Assembly: GCF_021560015.1 (NCBI RefSeq)
Contig: NZ_CP073588.1
Span: 1,860,001 to 1,924,000 of the forward strand
Length of the DNA: 64,000 bases
Direction of reading: 5' to 3'
Source: Shewanella vesiculosa
Lineage (GTDB): Bacteria > Pseudomonadota > Gammaproteobacteria > Enterobacterales > Shewanellaceae
The position numbers and the translations under genes were made by a program. Shown in pieces: positions 21,901-29,830 of the stretch. The notes beneath the pieces were generated by a model. That model was not told the origin of the DNA, searched no databases, and worked only from the letters and a program-made list of their open reading frames with translations. How positions within the stretch are numbered: the stretch's first letter is position 1; every line of letters begins with the position of its first letter.

Positions 21901-22111
21901 CATTTTCTAATGGAAAGGTGACCCGTTGTTCAATTTCTAATGGTGTATACCCTAGTGCCTTGGTAATCATGACTTGTACATTGGTGATATCAGGGACAGC
22001 ATCAATAGGCAGCTTGGTAAAATTCCAGGCGCCCACAAAAGCCGTAATCATCACTAGTACTAAAACGAGTACATTGCGCTTTATGGAAAAGCGTAAAATA
22101 GATTCCAACAT
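18971..22111 (-). CDS. czcA: CzcA-type heavy-metal RND efflux pump
   Basis: 1046 residues, the full length of heavy-metal-efflux RND pumps. The N-terminus is FSIKRNVLVLVLVMITAFVGAWNF, and there are two large periplasmic loops and twelve helices. TM4 reads ALDFGLLVDGAIIIVENCLRRL, which is the HME1 (Co/Zn/Cd) signature and differs from the Cu/Ag pump at 38511. It uses the proton gradient to expel divalent cations from periplasm or cytoplasm through CzcB and CzcC. It starts 10 bp after the restored stop of czcB and overlaps hupE. Confidence 0.92.
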   Translation of the reverse strand: MLESILRFSIKRNVLVLVLVMITAFVGAWNFTKLPIDAVPDITNVQVMITKALGYTPLEIEQRVTFPLENALAGLPGLTYTRSVSRYGLSQVVAIFDDNTDVYFARQLVSERLSAARSELPSGLEPELGPIATGLGEIFMFTVDALPNATHADGSEITPTDLRTVHDWTIRPQLMRVPGVVEVNPIGGFEREILVAFKPQKLLAFGVTQADVVDAIAQNNQNQGAGFIEQNGAQWLMRIPGQAEDLQAIGNIPLKSIDGSPVRIKDVADIGDGKGLRNGAATQNGREVVMSTVFMLIGENSRTVAHAVGEKLKQINASLPQGIVATAVYDRTKLVDQTLSTVQTNLTEGAILVVVVLFILLGNFRAAFLTALVIPFAMLMTVTGMVQVGVSANLMSLGALDFGLLVDGAIIIVENCLRRLSQAGQHSLPLKARLELVFDATREVIRPALFGVFIITAVYLPIFALEGVEGKMFHPMAITVVIALLSAMLLSVTFVPAMIALLFKKPIKEKHSPIIRGAAYLYRPALNMVLKGRWIVVCMAVLLVVIFGHQATRLGSEFVPNLDEGDIAMHALRIPGTSLSQAIALQEVLEEKIQQMPEVERVFAKIGTADVATDAVPPSVADNFIILKPRNQWPNPNKSKEQVVEDLAALVEPIPGNRYEFLQPIQMRFNELLAGVRAELAIKVFGDDFETLAALGNEIESAISQVEGIADVQVEQTTGLPLLSIIPNADKIMQYGISKAQLQSQLATALGGTVAGKFYQGDRRSDIVVRLDEVLRNDVDALSYLPIHLGNGRSVPLQELASLELINGANQINRENGKRRVVVTTNVRGRDLGGFVSDIQQAVAANVDIPAGYWIEYGGTYQKLQSASQRLSIVVPVTLLMIIGLLVLALNSIKDALIIFTGVPLALTGGVAALMLSGIPFSISAAVGFIALSGIAILNGLVMVSFIRELRKEGMNLHQAIFDGALTRLRPVMTTAFVASLGFLPMAFNSGMGSEVQRPLAMVVIGGIISSTLLTLFVIPALYRILHKDKDTILIKTETLESFNAK

Positions 22112-22120
22112 TTACTACTC

Positions 22121-23360
22121 CTAGTGATCGTGCGAAGCGCCAGACTTTTCAATGTCAGCTTTAATGATGTAACTGTTTTCAGTCACATAGGTTGTCCCCT
22201 AATGCAATTCCACCAAGAACTTCGACCCACTCACCATCATCTTGACCAAGTTCAAGCATTCTCACTTCATATTGATCACCAACTTTTGCAAAAACTACGG
22301 TAAAGTCTCTGAATCCTTGCAGACCGACTTTTTTTACTGCGACAGGCACATCAATCGTTGCCACCTCAATATCAGCGTTAACAAACCCACCTTCGGCCAG
22401 AACATTATTCACATTCGGCACCTTCACCCATACTAATTTAGCCTGGTCATCGCGGACTTTTTGCTCAATAAACTCAACCTTCCCTGTAAGCGGAGTGTCA
22501 TAACCTTCAATCTTTACGGTTACCGGAGTGCCAACAACGACATTTTTATAATCGGCGGGATATACTGCTAGCTTGGCCACATATTGCGACGTATTGGTTA
22601 GGGTCAATAAGGTTTTTGACGCTGTTTGTTCACCAATATTGGCATACTGTTCAGTCACAATGCCGTCGGCAGGAGATGTGATTTGATAAGGCTTAAGGCT
22701 TTCGTTACTTTCAACTGTCATCAGTGTCTGCCCTTGCTTTACAAGGTCGCCTTGTTTAACAAACAACTTGGTGATTACCCCGTCAAATCTGGCTGATATA
22801 TTATGTGTCGCACTCGCTGGAAGCGATAAACGCCCATAAGCAGGAATGGTTTGATGAAGTGTTCTAGCCGCGACAACATCGGTACTAATTCCCATAGCTT
22901 CAGCCACTGCTGGCTCAATACGAGTTCGGCCTTCAAGGTTATCGTATTGCCAGCGATAATTTTTACCCTGATAGTTAGCATTAATGGTAACCACAAAAGA
23001 ATGAGGCTCATAAATCTCTAAATCGCCACGTAAAAAGTCACCTTCGACACGAAAGTTAATATCATCCACCACATCGCCAAGACGAGTGAGTTTAATATTG
23101 AGATCAACTTGGTTAGGCGAGACAGGTTTGCCTGCATCGGTTACCCACACCCTAAACTCCGGCGGTACACCCGTTTCAAAAATAGCTAGCTCCAAAGCCA
23201 TATTGTCGTCTCGCAACATGCGGCCTCTGTGGGGGCCTTTTTCTGGCTCAGCTTCTTCCGCTTCAGGGGCAGATGATGCAGACACTGAAAATGAAGGGCT
23301 CACACTTAAGCAAAGAAATATTGCAAAAGTCAGTGATGTAAAAATATTATTATTTTTCAT
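22121..23360 (-). CDS. czcB: CzcB-type periplasmic adaptor, frameshift near the C-terminus
   Basis: Membrane-fusion subunit with a signal peptide and an N-terminal metal-binding-like extension (EAEEAEPEKGPHRGRMLRDD). It has the usual adaptor core: barrel-sandwich DGVITKLFVKQGDLVKQGQT and ITSPADGIVTEQYANIGEQT. As read, it stops at 22179 after ALGDNLCD. Removing one base at about 22192-22198 gives the normal family ending YVTENSYIIKADIEKSG...HDH to a stop at 22121, 10 bp before czcA. I report the restored limits. Most of the protein is intact either way, but a missing C-terminal strand could impair docking to CzcA. Confidence 0.8.
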
Positions 23361-23367
23361 AAACGTC

Positions 23368-24656
23368 TCACAATGATATAGATGCGCCCGTTAGGCGTTG
23401 AATTTCAATATGTTGTAAATGCAAACTCTCGTATGTATTTAACAACTCCGATTGGGCATTAAGTAAATCACGGCGTATATCACTCCATTGACTGTAGCTG
23501 AGTTGTCCAAGTTCAAAGGCTCGAACAGCCTCTTTTAATGTCACTTCTAATGTTGGGATTATCGTTTTTTTCAAAAGCATCGATAACATGCCGTGCATGG
23601 GCTATTTCTTGTAGTTGTACATATAACTGTGAGTCGAGCTTTTGCATTAACGCTACTTGTTCGACAGCAAGCACGTCTTGCTTGGCTTGTAAGGTCGAAA
23701 TAGTCCCTGCATTACGGTCGCTTGCGCCAAAAGGAACCGATACACCAGCAACAAGGCCAAAGTCATCTGTTGCTTCATAACGGCGAAAACCAGCAGAAAA
23801 TTGCCATTGAGATTTAGCCTCTATCCGCGCCAGCTCCAATTGTGATTGTGCTATGCGGGTAGCGGTTGCAAATTGAGTGATATACGGGCTTTTTTTTCAG
23901 TTTATCGAGTTCCTTATCTAAACTTGATAACACAGGCAGAGCGAATAAATTACCATTGACTCTAAATTGGGTGCCTGGCTTTCCCCACAACGACGACAAT
24001 TGATACTGGCTAGCTTTTAAATCGTGCTCTGTATCTTCAACAGCTAGCTGCATCCGCACGATTTCAACTTCTGCCATACGCATTTCAATCGTTGAGCTTC
24101 TGCCGGCACTGACCCGTTCAGATATGGCTTTAAGCACTTCGTTCGCTTGAAGCGTTGCCATTTGATTCAACTTCAGACGCTCTTGCTTTACTAAGATTTG
24201 AGTAAATTGTTTTGCTGTACTCGCCGCTAAATCCATTGTGACAATGTGCTTATCAATATCTACCTGCTCCATCTCTGTTTGTGCATTGCCAACACGGCTA
24301 TTAATTTGCTCTTGTTGCAACAACCAGGAATACGTCAGTGTGGTTTGCATGTTACTCAGCCCACTATGTTCACCGACGCCTAAACCATCTTCAAAAGTAA
24401 GCCCAATTTGTGCTGGCTCACCAATACCTGCTTGTTGTATTGCTCCTTTTTGCATATTTGTCTTATGCAAAAATACCGCTAACTCAGGGTGGTGACTTAA
24501 CGTCATGCGAATAGCGTCTTCTAAATAAAGTGGCACTTTTATTTCTGTGTTGTCTTTTGCTGTCACAGAAAATGCTAAGGCCGAGATAAAAAAACCACAC
24601 AAAAACCGATTGGCAATCGGTTTTTTATCTATGGTTGTTTCAACAATATTATTCAT
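23368..24656 (-). pseudogene. czcC: CzcC-type outer-membrane channel with two frameshifts
   Basis: TolC-family outer-membrane factor spread over three frames. The first (24656-about 23897) has the signal peptide and MTLSHHPELAVFLHK. The second (about 23890-23571) has ELARIEAKSQWQFSAG. The third runs to the stop at 23368 (LEVTLKEAVRAFELGQLSYS). Deleting one A from the 8-A run at 23890-23897 and one from the 7-A run at 23565-23571 gives a single protein of about 427 residues, the right size for CzcC. It lies 14 bp after the M56 gene and 8 bp before czcB. The two homopolymer errors may be sequencing artefacts; otherwise the pump lacks its exit duct. Confidence 0.8.
24601..24625. promoter_or_regulatory. 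Perfect palindrome, candidate BlaI operator
   Basis: Arms AAAAACCGATTG (24601-24612) and CAATCGGTTTTT (24614-24625) around one base. It lies inside the first 20 codons of czcC. The right half and most of the left half recur at 26077-26102, upstream of blaI. Two near-identical dyads at the two likely control points of one operon suggest an operator. It could also act as a hairpin terminator/attenuator because a T-run follows. Confidence 0.55.
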
Positions 24657-24669
24657 TCATAACCCTTAT

Positions 24670-25650
24670 TTAATGGTTGAAATAGGTTTCGATTAGATGG
24701 TGGAGGCTATCAACAGTTGATAATGTGAATAATGTAGTCACGAGGAAGCATAACCCTGTAAATGCCAGTTTAGCTCCAGATACTTGCTCTCTTGGAGAAA
24801 GAAGGTTTTCTACCCGTAGGGTAATTTGGTCTTTACTAAAATGACTGACTTGAACTCCTTCACAGCTAACAGGTAACAGACGTTGTTTCTTAGCGACTGT
24901 AACTAAAGTTTGTGCCACATCAAGGTTGTCATGGTAGAGCGTGACGGCATCGTCTGCTTGTTGTTCTGTTAATAAAGTAAAATCTTGTTGTAAAGAGCGG
25001 CGGATAGGCTTCGGATAAAGTAGGCAGAAAAAAGCGTAAATACTTTTGAATAAGGGATCTCTTGCTCTAACATGTGCTAACTCGTGTTGGATAATAATAT
25101 CAACAGCAGATTGTTCAAGCTGTTGTAGTAATCCTGATGTAAGGTAAACCTTTGGCTTGAATAAACCGATGGTAAAAGCCGCAGGCATGCTTAATGAGAT
25201 TGAAAAAACAGTATCTTCATTTTGACCCGCGATAGGCTGAACATCTGAAAGTTTAAAAAGATTGTGTATTGCGATGGAATGACGGCGAACTTGAATAAAG
25301 GAAATGTTAATCAACACCGCCAATACGACTGCTGCAATGACCAAAGTTAATCCATGCCAGCTTGTTACTATAAATAGATCGATATGATGCCAATGTGCAA
25401 CCTTTTCCATCCAAAGAATTAAGTATCCATTCCCTTGACGAGGGAACAATATTCCTACGCAAAATAGCGCAATCCACCAAGGAGAAGTAACCATCAACCA
25501 CAAAATTCGTTTTCGAGCGATAAAATCAAATGCATCTAAGCTGCTTCTAATCAACGGGACAATAGCAGATATTAATAGTGTAACGATAACAAAAGCCGTT
25601 ATTGCAACACTAATCAAATTTAATAAAATCGCCACGTTACCTTCGAGCAT
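24670..25650 (-). CDS. M56-family (BlaR1-like) membrane metallopeptidase
   Basis: 326 residues with about four membrane helices and the zinc protease motif HELAH (IIQHELAHVRARDPLF, about residue 190). The loop before it (FSISLSMPAAFTIGLFKPKVY) is typical of BlaR1/MecR1 peptidase domains. There is no penicillin-binding sensor domain, so the trigger is not a beta-lactam bound in the usual way. It starts 1 bp after blaI. In BlaI/BlaR systems the peptidase inactivates the repressor on sensing a signal. Here, next to czcCBA, the signal is probably metal or envelope stress; that is inference. Confidence 0.85.
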   Translation of the reverse strand: MLEGNVAILLNLISVAITAFVIVTLLISAIVPLIRSSLDAFDFIARKRILWLMVTSPWWIALFCVGILFPRQGNGYLILWMEKVAHWHHIDLFIVTSWHGLTLVIAAVVLAVLINISFIQVRRHSIAIHNLFKLSDVQPIAGQNEDTVFSISLSMPAAFTIGLFKPKVYLTSGLLQQLEQSAVDIIIQHELAHVRARDPLFKSIYAFFCLLYPKPIRRSLQQDFTLLTEQQADDAVTLYHDNLDVAQTLVTVAKKQRLLPVSCEGVQVSHFSKDQITLRVENLLSPREQVSGAKLAFTGLCFLVTTLFTLSTVDSLHHLIETYFNH

Positions 25651-25651
25651 C

Positions 25652-26038
25652 TTATGCTTGCCTACTACGTAATTTTCGTTGTTCTTCTATAAGCTTTTCC
25701 AATTCATCAAATTGAGCGTCGTCAAGATTAGCTGAAGATGAAGCAAATGCAGCAATCAGGCTATGTTCACCATCTTCAATAAAGTCGGCTGTAACATCTG
25801 TTATTAATGTTGCGATAAGTGATTCTCTATCAACTTTGGCGGTATAAAAATGTGCATGCCCTTGCTTAGTTCTACTTAACAAATCCTTTTTAAACAGTCG
25901 ATCTAACGTAGTTTGGATCGTATTTAACGAATTTCCGCGAGTAATCCCAACTACTGCATGTACACGCTTTGCATCTGCTTCTTTCTCAGACCATAGGAAT
26001 TGAAGCACTAACTTTTCTAAGTCACCTAATTGCATCAA
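25652..26038 (-). CDS. BlaI/MecI/CopY family repressor
   Basis: 128 residues with the winged-helix domain of the BlaI/CopY family: QLGDLEKLVLQFLWSEKEAD, NSLNTIQTTLDRLFKKDLLS, and a C-terminal dimerisation region ending EEQRKLRSRQA. It lacks the CxCx4CxC copper site of true CopY. It is first in the presumed operon blaI - M56 - czcC - czcB - czcA - hupE. A dyad 39-64 bp upstream of its start, repeated at czcC, is the likely operator, giving autorepression. Confidence 0.88.
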   Translation of the reverse strand: MMQLGDLEKLVLQFLWSEKEADAKRVHAVVGITRGNSLNTIQTTLDRLFKKDLLSRTKQGHAHFYTAKVDRESLIATLITDVTADFIEDGEHSLIAAFASSSANLDDAQFDELEKLIEEQRKLRSRQA

Positions 26039-26076
26039 ATTATTCTCTTAACTATTTATCAATAGTATGACAAACT

Positions 26077-26102
26077 AAAAACCTATCGGCAATCGGTTTT
26101 TT
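26077..26102. promoter_or_regulatory. Second copy of the candidate BlaI operator
   Basis: AAAAACCTATCG-G-CAATCGGTTTTTT, differing from the czcC dyad by two bases in the left arm. It lies in the 88-bp divergent region between blaI and the DUF3147 gene, so a bound repressor could shut both. Confidence 0.55.
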
Positions 26103-26126
26103 GATTTTTATGAAAACAGAGAAATT

Positions 26127-26480
26127 ATGACCTGGATAATTACAAAATATCTCATTACAGCTGCAATCATTGTTGCGGCTTCAGAAATAGCAAAACGCAG
26201 CGATAAATTTGGCGCACTAGTCGTTGCTCTCCCAATTGTAACTATCATGGCAATGATTTGGATGTATGTCGAAAATGAATCAAATGAAAAAATAGCTAAT
26301 CATGCTTGGTATACATTTTGGTACGTCATTCCTACGTTACCGATGTTTCTATTGTTTCCAGTGCTTCTAAACAAATATAGTTTCTGGAGTTCTTTGTTAA
26401 TTGGCATAATGATATCGATGATTTTTTTTGTTGGGTTGACATGGTTTTTAAAAAACTTTGATATCGATCTAATCCCATAA
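26127..26480 (+). CDS. DUF3147 family membrane protein
   Basis: 117 residues with four predicted membrane helices (about 5-20, 28-47, 60-82, 90-110). It starts MTWIITKYLITAAIIVAASEIAKRSDKFG, which fits DUF3147. Function is not known for the family. It is divergent from blaI across the shared operator-like dyad, so it may be co-regulated with the czc operon. No His/Cys/Met cluster is present to suggest metal binding. Confidence 0.75.
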   Translation: MTWIITKYLITAAIIVAASEIAKRSDKFGALVVALPIVTIMAMIWMYVENESNEKIANHAWYTFWYVIPTLPMFLLFPVLLNKYSFWSSLLIGIMISMIFFVGLTWFLKNFDIDLIP

Positions 26481-26844
26481 AAATTAATAGTTACATGATT
26501 AAGTCATTAACTCATAGGCTCGTAAACTATATATATAATGCTTAGTATTAGCTCAATTTATGAACTTACGGGTGGGTCTTAACTCACAATTGGGCATAAA
26601 TAGTTCACGCCTCTAGACATATTTCTGGACAAAAGTACGTTAAAACTAAAGTTCTAAATTCATTGATCACATTACAATTAGTATCGGTAATTTCGTTATA
26701 ATATTGAAAGTTAATGGAAATAACTCTAACGAAGTGACTAAATCCTGTATTCCACCTCTTTAAAATATAGAATAGCCACAGCCATTTACTTTGACCATCA
26801 AATAGTATACTTTTAGCTTTATTTGATAATCAAACAATAATAAT
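26481..26844. other. Intergenic region with a dispersed ~75-bp repeat
   Basis: No gene. 26610-26685 (TTTCTGGACAAAAGTACGTT ... AGTATCGG) is related to segments at 12854 and 54438. It is preceded by TCACAATTGGGCATAAATAG, another phrase seen near repeats at 29909 and 62107. The dmeF promoter must lie in the last 150 bp; GATAATCAAACAATAATAAT precedes the start. Confidence 0.45.
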
Positions 26845-27801
26845 ATGAAAACTATTGCTGAAAAATTTACCCACCAACACAATTTTACTTCTGTTAATGA
26901 GCAAAATGTAAAACGAACATGGTATGTACTTGTCATCACAGTCATCACCATGATCATCGAAGTTATAGCCGGTACTGTTTATGGTTCTATGGCCTTACTC
27001 GCTGACGGTTGGCACATGGGAACTCATGCCGCGGCCTTTTGCATCACACTATTCACCTATAGTTATGCAAGAAAGCATGCAAGTAGTAATAAGTTCTCTT
27101 TTGGTGTTGGTAAAGTGGGAGTTCTCGGCGGATATACCAGTGCAATAGCACTAGGTATTGTCGCAATTATAATGCTAGCAGAATCTATACATCGTCTGTT
27201 ATCACCTATTGAGATCCAATTTAATCAATCCATTCTTGTTGCTATAATCGGACTTATCGTAAACATCGCCAGTATGTTTATACTTGGTCACGAACATCAC
27301 GGTCATGACCACAGTGACCACCATAGTCATGAGCATGATCACCATGAAGAACACCATGAAGAACACCATGATCATCATAGTGATCACGATCATAATCTCA
27401 AGGCAGCTTACTTCCATGTGCTCGCTGACGCATTAACCTCTGTGTTAGCAATTTGTGCACTTTTGGTAGGAAAATTCCTTGGATGGTATTGGTTAGATCC
27501 AATAATGGGAGTTGTTGGTGCTGTGATTATTACCAAATGGGCCTTGGGTCTCATGAAACAGACAAGTCCAATTCTGTTAGATGAAAACATCGACAAAGAA
27601 TACCAATTAGAAATAATTAACACGATTGATGATGAGCACACTAAAGTTACTGATATCCATATCTGGAAAATTAGCGCAGATCATTATTCAGCCTCAATAG
27701 CATTGTGTACAACAACAGGTGCCAATGTAGAAACATTTAAACACTCTTTGAGTAAGTTTGATAAGCTAAGTCACTTAACTATCGAAGTAAATTACTGCTA
27801 G
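26845..27801 (+). CDS. dmeF: DmeF-type cation diffusion facilitator
   Basis: 318 residues with six membrane helices. TM2 reads SMALLADGWHMGTHAAAF and TM5 reads YFHVLADALTSVLAICALL. Both carry the DxxxH/D metal site typical of Co/Ni-specific DmeF rather than Zn-type CDFs. A long cytoplasmic loop (about residues 150-185) is packed with His and Asp (HEHHGHDHSDHHSHEHDHH). The C-terminal CDF cytoplasmic domain ends HLTIEVNYC. It exports divalent metal in exchange for H+, with Co2+/Ni2+ most likely. The usual dmeR is absent; a MarR-type regulator follows 8 bp downstream instead. Confidence 0.85.
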   Translation: MKTIAEKFTHQHNFTSVNEQNVKRTWYVLVITVITMIIEVIAGTVYGSMALLADGWHMGTHAAAFCITLFTYSYARKHASSNKFSFGVGKVGVLGGYTSAIALGIVAIIMLAESIHRLLSPIEIQFNQSILVAIIGLIVNIASMFILGHEHHGHDHSDHHSHEHDHHEEHHEEHHDHHSDHDHNLKAAYFHVLADALTSVLAICALLVGKFLGWYWLDPIMGVVGAVIITKWALGLMKQTSPILLDENIDKEYQLEIINTIDDEHTKVTDIHIWKISADHYSASIALCTTTGANVETFKHSLSKFDKLSHLTIEVNYC

Positions 27802-27809
27802 GATCCTTT

Positions 27810-28217
27810 ATGCATTCTTTGAATAACTTAATCATAGAGTTTTACGACAAACTGTCTTCTTGGGAGCAATCCGTCGTTAAAGATACAGGGTATTCACTAG
27901 CACAAGTGCATACTATAGAGGTGTTAGGTTCTCATGGGCCGATGAGAATGAAGGAGTTAGCTGATAGGCTTGGAATTACTACAGGTACGTTAACTGTTCA
28001 GGTAGAGAAACTGGTTAAATTTGGATTAATTACCCGTTCTCCTCACGAAGACGATAGGCGTTCAATACTTGTTGGATTAACAACTGAAGGGATTGAGCTT
28101 CATACGCACCATAATCGTATGCATATACAACTGACAGAAGACATTACTCGTAACTTAGATGAAAGCTCAATTGATGTGCTAACGAAGTGCTTTGAAAAAA
28201 TGAACCGGGAATTCTAA
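27810..28217 (+). CDS. MarR family transcriptional regulator
   Basis: 135 residues with a winged helix-turn-helix: SLAQVHTIEVLGSHGPMRMK, ADRLGITTGTLTVQVEKLV and the wing SPHEDDRRSILVGLTTEG. It is 8 bp after dmeF and probably co-transcribed, so it may control the exporter. His residues cluster in THHNRMHIQ (about residue 105-113), reminiscent of metal-sensing MarR proteins such as ZitR/AdcR, but the ligand is not proven. Confidence 0.85.
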   Translation: MHSLNNLIIEFYDKLSSWEQSVVKDTGYSLAQVHTIEVLGSHGPMRMKELADRLGITTGTLTVQVEKLVKFGLITRSPHEDDRRSILVGLTTEGIELHTHHNRMHIQLTEDITRNLDESSIDVLTKCFEKMNREF

Positions 28218-28252
28218 TTTAACAACCCCTTATTTTGTGATTAAATCATTTT

Positions 28253-28290
28253 AGTGTTGGACAGTCAAAATCTGTGTCCAACACTCTTTT
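28253..28290 (+). terminator. Terminator of dmeF-marR
   Basis: Arms AGTGTTGGACA (28253-28263) and TGTCCAACACT (28275-28285) followed by CTTTTTCT, 36 bp after the marR stop. Confidence 0.85.
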
Positions 28291-28299
28291 TCTAAGGAA

Positions 28300-28450
28300 T
28301 TAAAAAACGTTACTTTCAGATATCGCAATGACATCAGCGACATTAGCTATTTGAAAATATAACATCTTGTTAATCTCTGTATTCAAAGCATTGATAATAT
28401 TAACACCACTTATTTCGCTCAAAATATAGTGGTTAATCTTTTTTGCCACA
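28300..28450 (-). pseudogene. 3' remnant of a DUF6488-like gene
   Basis: On the minus strand this reads ...GVNIINALNTEINKMLYF-QIANVADVIAISESNVF-stop. It aligns without gaps to the last 35 residues of the gene at 17375 (GSYVVSATNSQVKQTLYF...DGDVVAVSENKGF). No start or signal peptide remains. It shows that a second copy of that gene, and perhaps its czc operon, once lay here. Confidence 0.6.
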
Positions 28451-28574
28451 GGTTTATAAGTCAAATAGTGACTAGCTTAGTTTTATATATTTATAACTCT
28501 GAAATTAGATCGTAAAGCGTTTTGGGGCAATAACTGCTTAATGTGGTCACTCTAAACCGTACCTGGACACAAAC

Positions 28575-28728
28575 TTGTTTCAGTGTCCGTTAAATTTACC
28601 CGACGAAATGAAGATGAAATGGTCTCAACTAAAAACATTAATCGCAGTAGAACGTCATCGAAAAGTGGGTAACAAAACCAGTATAGATACACATTTTTAT
28701 GTCAGCAGTGCAGAACTTACATCAGAAG
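28575..28728 (+). pseudogene. ISAs1-type transposase remnant
   Basis: About 50 residues (KMKWSQLKTLIAVERHRKVG, KTSIDTHFYVSSAEL) match the region just before the final glutamate of ISAs1-family DDE transposases. The frame then runs without a stop into unrelated relaxase sequence at about 28728. A TTG start is available, but this is a fragment, not a working gene. Confidence 0.6.
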
Positions 28729-29144
28729 CCTTTGGCACGGCGACTGTGAGCTTCTATCAGTCGGATTATTCGGACGAGCAAGGCAAGCTGCAATTGGTGC
28801 AGGCCTATGCCAGCAAAGTCTACAGCGCCCAAGGGGCCACTGTCGATGGCGACACCTTTGTGCTGTACACCAGCGCCATGGACAGGGCGGCATCCTATGT
28901 GGCTGGCAGTCGCCACAAGGACAACTGCCATTGGTTCGTCAATGGTCAGGAGCTGGATGCGCAAAGCGGTCAGAGTGATAAGGGCGAAGCGCCAACCTTG
29001 GCAGCAAGGCTGAAAACCCTAGCTCGCTGCATGAGCATCAATAAGCACAAGGCCATGGCCAGTGAGTATCTTGCCGAACAAGCAAGCAGCCTAGGCCAGA
29101 GACAACAAAGCCCGCAGTGCGGGCTTTGTAATCACGTTAACTGA
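28729..29144 (+). pseudogene. C-terminal fragment of a TraI/TraA-type relaxase-helicase
   Basis: Translation YASKVYSAQGATVDGDTFVL, AMDRAASYVAGSRHKDNCHW, FVNGQELDAQ matches the last helicase motifs of conjugative relaxases. In these, the phrase SxQGxTVD...YVAxSRxxxxxxxF is conserved. The base composition is clearly more GC-rich than the surroundings. Only the 3' end survives, fused in frame to an ISAs1 remnant. It marks a plasmid or conjugative-element origin for part of the island. Confidence 0.65.
29104..29129 (+). terminator. Terminator after the relaxase fragment
   Basis: Perfect hairpin ACAAAGCCCGC / GCGGGCTTTGT around a two-base loop, overlapping the last codons of the fused frame. It is carried over with the relaxase 3' end. 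Confidence 0.7.
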
Positions 29145-29176
29145 CGGGCTTAATATTGTTAACTATGGGTGTCTCG

Positions 29177-29647
29177 CTAAATCTCAGGCGATAGCCGAAA
29201 ATCAATTTGTCCAACGGAGAAAACAGCATCGCCCAATTCATTAATTTGTATCATATCAAATGGGGGTTCCTGAAAATACCAACCATCTTTAATAGTCACA
29301 AACCTACGAAATGTAAAACCTTCGGTAGGGACTGCTATATTTACACCATCCACAACATCAAATAGGACATTGTTTTTATTAGAAAAGCATTTTACCTCAT
29401 GTGTTTCTTGTGCATTTTCTATAAATACTCTATCAAATTTTCCTGCAGCACCAGCCCCATAACGGGACAAATTAACTCTTTCGTTACCCAGATTGAAGTG
29501 TGATTCAACGATAAGTTCCCAATTAGCCTCTAACCAATCATCTTTTAGATCAGTATCTTCTGAATCTTGAAATACTATATCCCAGCTAGAAGTTAAAAAC
29601 TTTTGATATCTAAGCATTAGAAATCCAATATCATTTTTATTGTTCAT
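29177..29647 (-). CDS. Hypothetical protein, possible endonuclease-like fold
   Basis: 156 residues, no signal peptide and no membrane helix. I do not recognise the family. Visible: an acidic N-terminal half (DSEDTDLKDDWLEANWELIVE), then FDRVFIENAQETHEVKCFSN. The E-x-K spacing (HEVKCF) after a DRVF strand is loosely like a PD-(D/E)xK nuclease core, but this is weak. A 38-residue gene lies 5 bp upstream and is probably co-transcribed. Neighbours are plasmid debris and a porin. No function assigned. Confidence 0.6.
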   Translation of the reverse strand: MNNKNDIGFLMLRYQKFLTSSWDIVFQDSEDTDLKDDWLEANWELIVESHFNLGNERVNLSRYGAGAAGKFDRVFIENAQETHEVKCFSNKNNVLFDVVDGVNIAVPTEGFTFRRFVTIKDGWYFQEPPFDMIQINELGDAVFSVGQIDFRLSPEI

Positions 29648-29652
29648 AAGGA

Positions 29653-29769
29653 TTATCCTCGTCTGATTGACTCGTCTTTTAACAATTCTCTTTCTAGGGG
29701 ATCTGGTTCTCGCTTAGAACCATCTTTATTTTTTGAGTTTTCCATTTTCTTGACATCGTTTTTAGGCAT
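29653..29769 (-). CDS. Small charged protein, 38 residues
   Basis: ATG at 29769 preceded by ACGGAG 2 nt upstream and ended by TAA at 29653, 5 bp before the next start. The product is highly charged (MPKNDVKKMENSKNKDGSKR, then EPDPLERELLKDESIRRG) with no hydrophobic segment and is likely disordered. It has good ribosome-site and spacing evidence for a real leader gene of a two-gene unit, but its function is unknown. Confidence 0.5.
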   Translation of the reverse strand: MPKNDVKKMENSKNKDGSKREPDPLERELLKDESIRRG

Positions 29770-29779
29770 TACTCCGTCC

Positions 29780-29830
29780 TATAGTGGTCGCTGAATTTGA
29801 TCACTTAGATAGAGGTGTAATCTGACTTTA
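29780..29830. repeat. Degenerate IS3-type end
   Basis: TATAGTGGTCGCTGAATTTG followed by ATCACTTAGATAGAGGTG resembles the right end of the IS at 12996-16532 (TGTAGTGGCATAGTTATTTT, GGCCACCTAAATAGAGGTG). It has no transposase beside it. It is a solo end or the scar of a lost copy, and it lies just upstream of the small two-gene unit. Confidence 0.55.

Noticed and set aside
27202..27417. 71-residue Met/Val-rich minus-strand frame
   Set aside because: Antisense of the His-rich loop of dmeF; no ribosome site.
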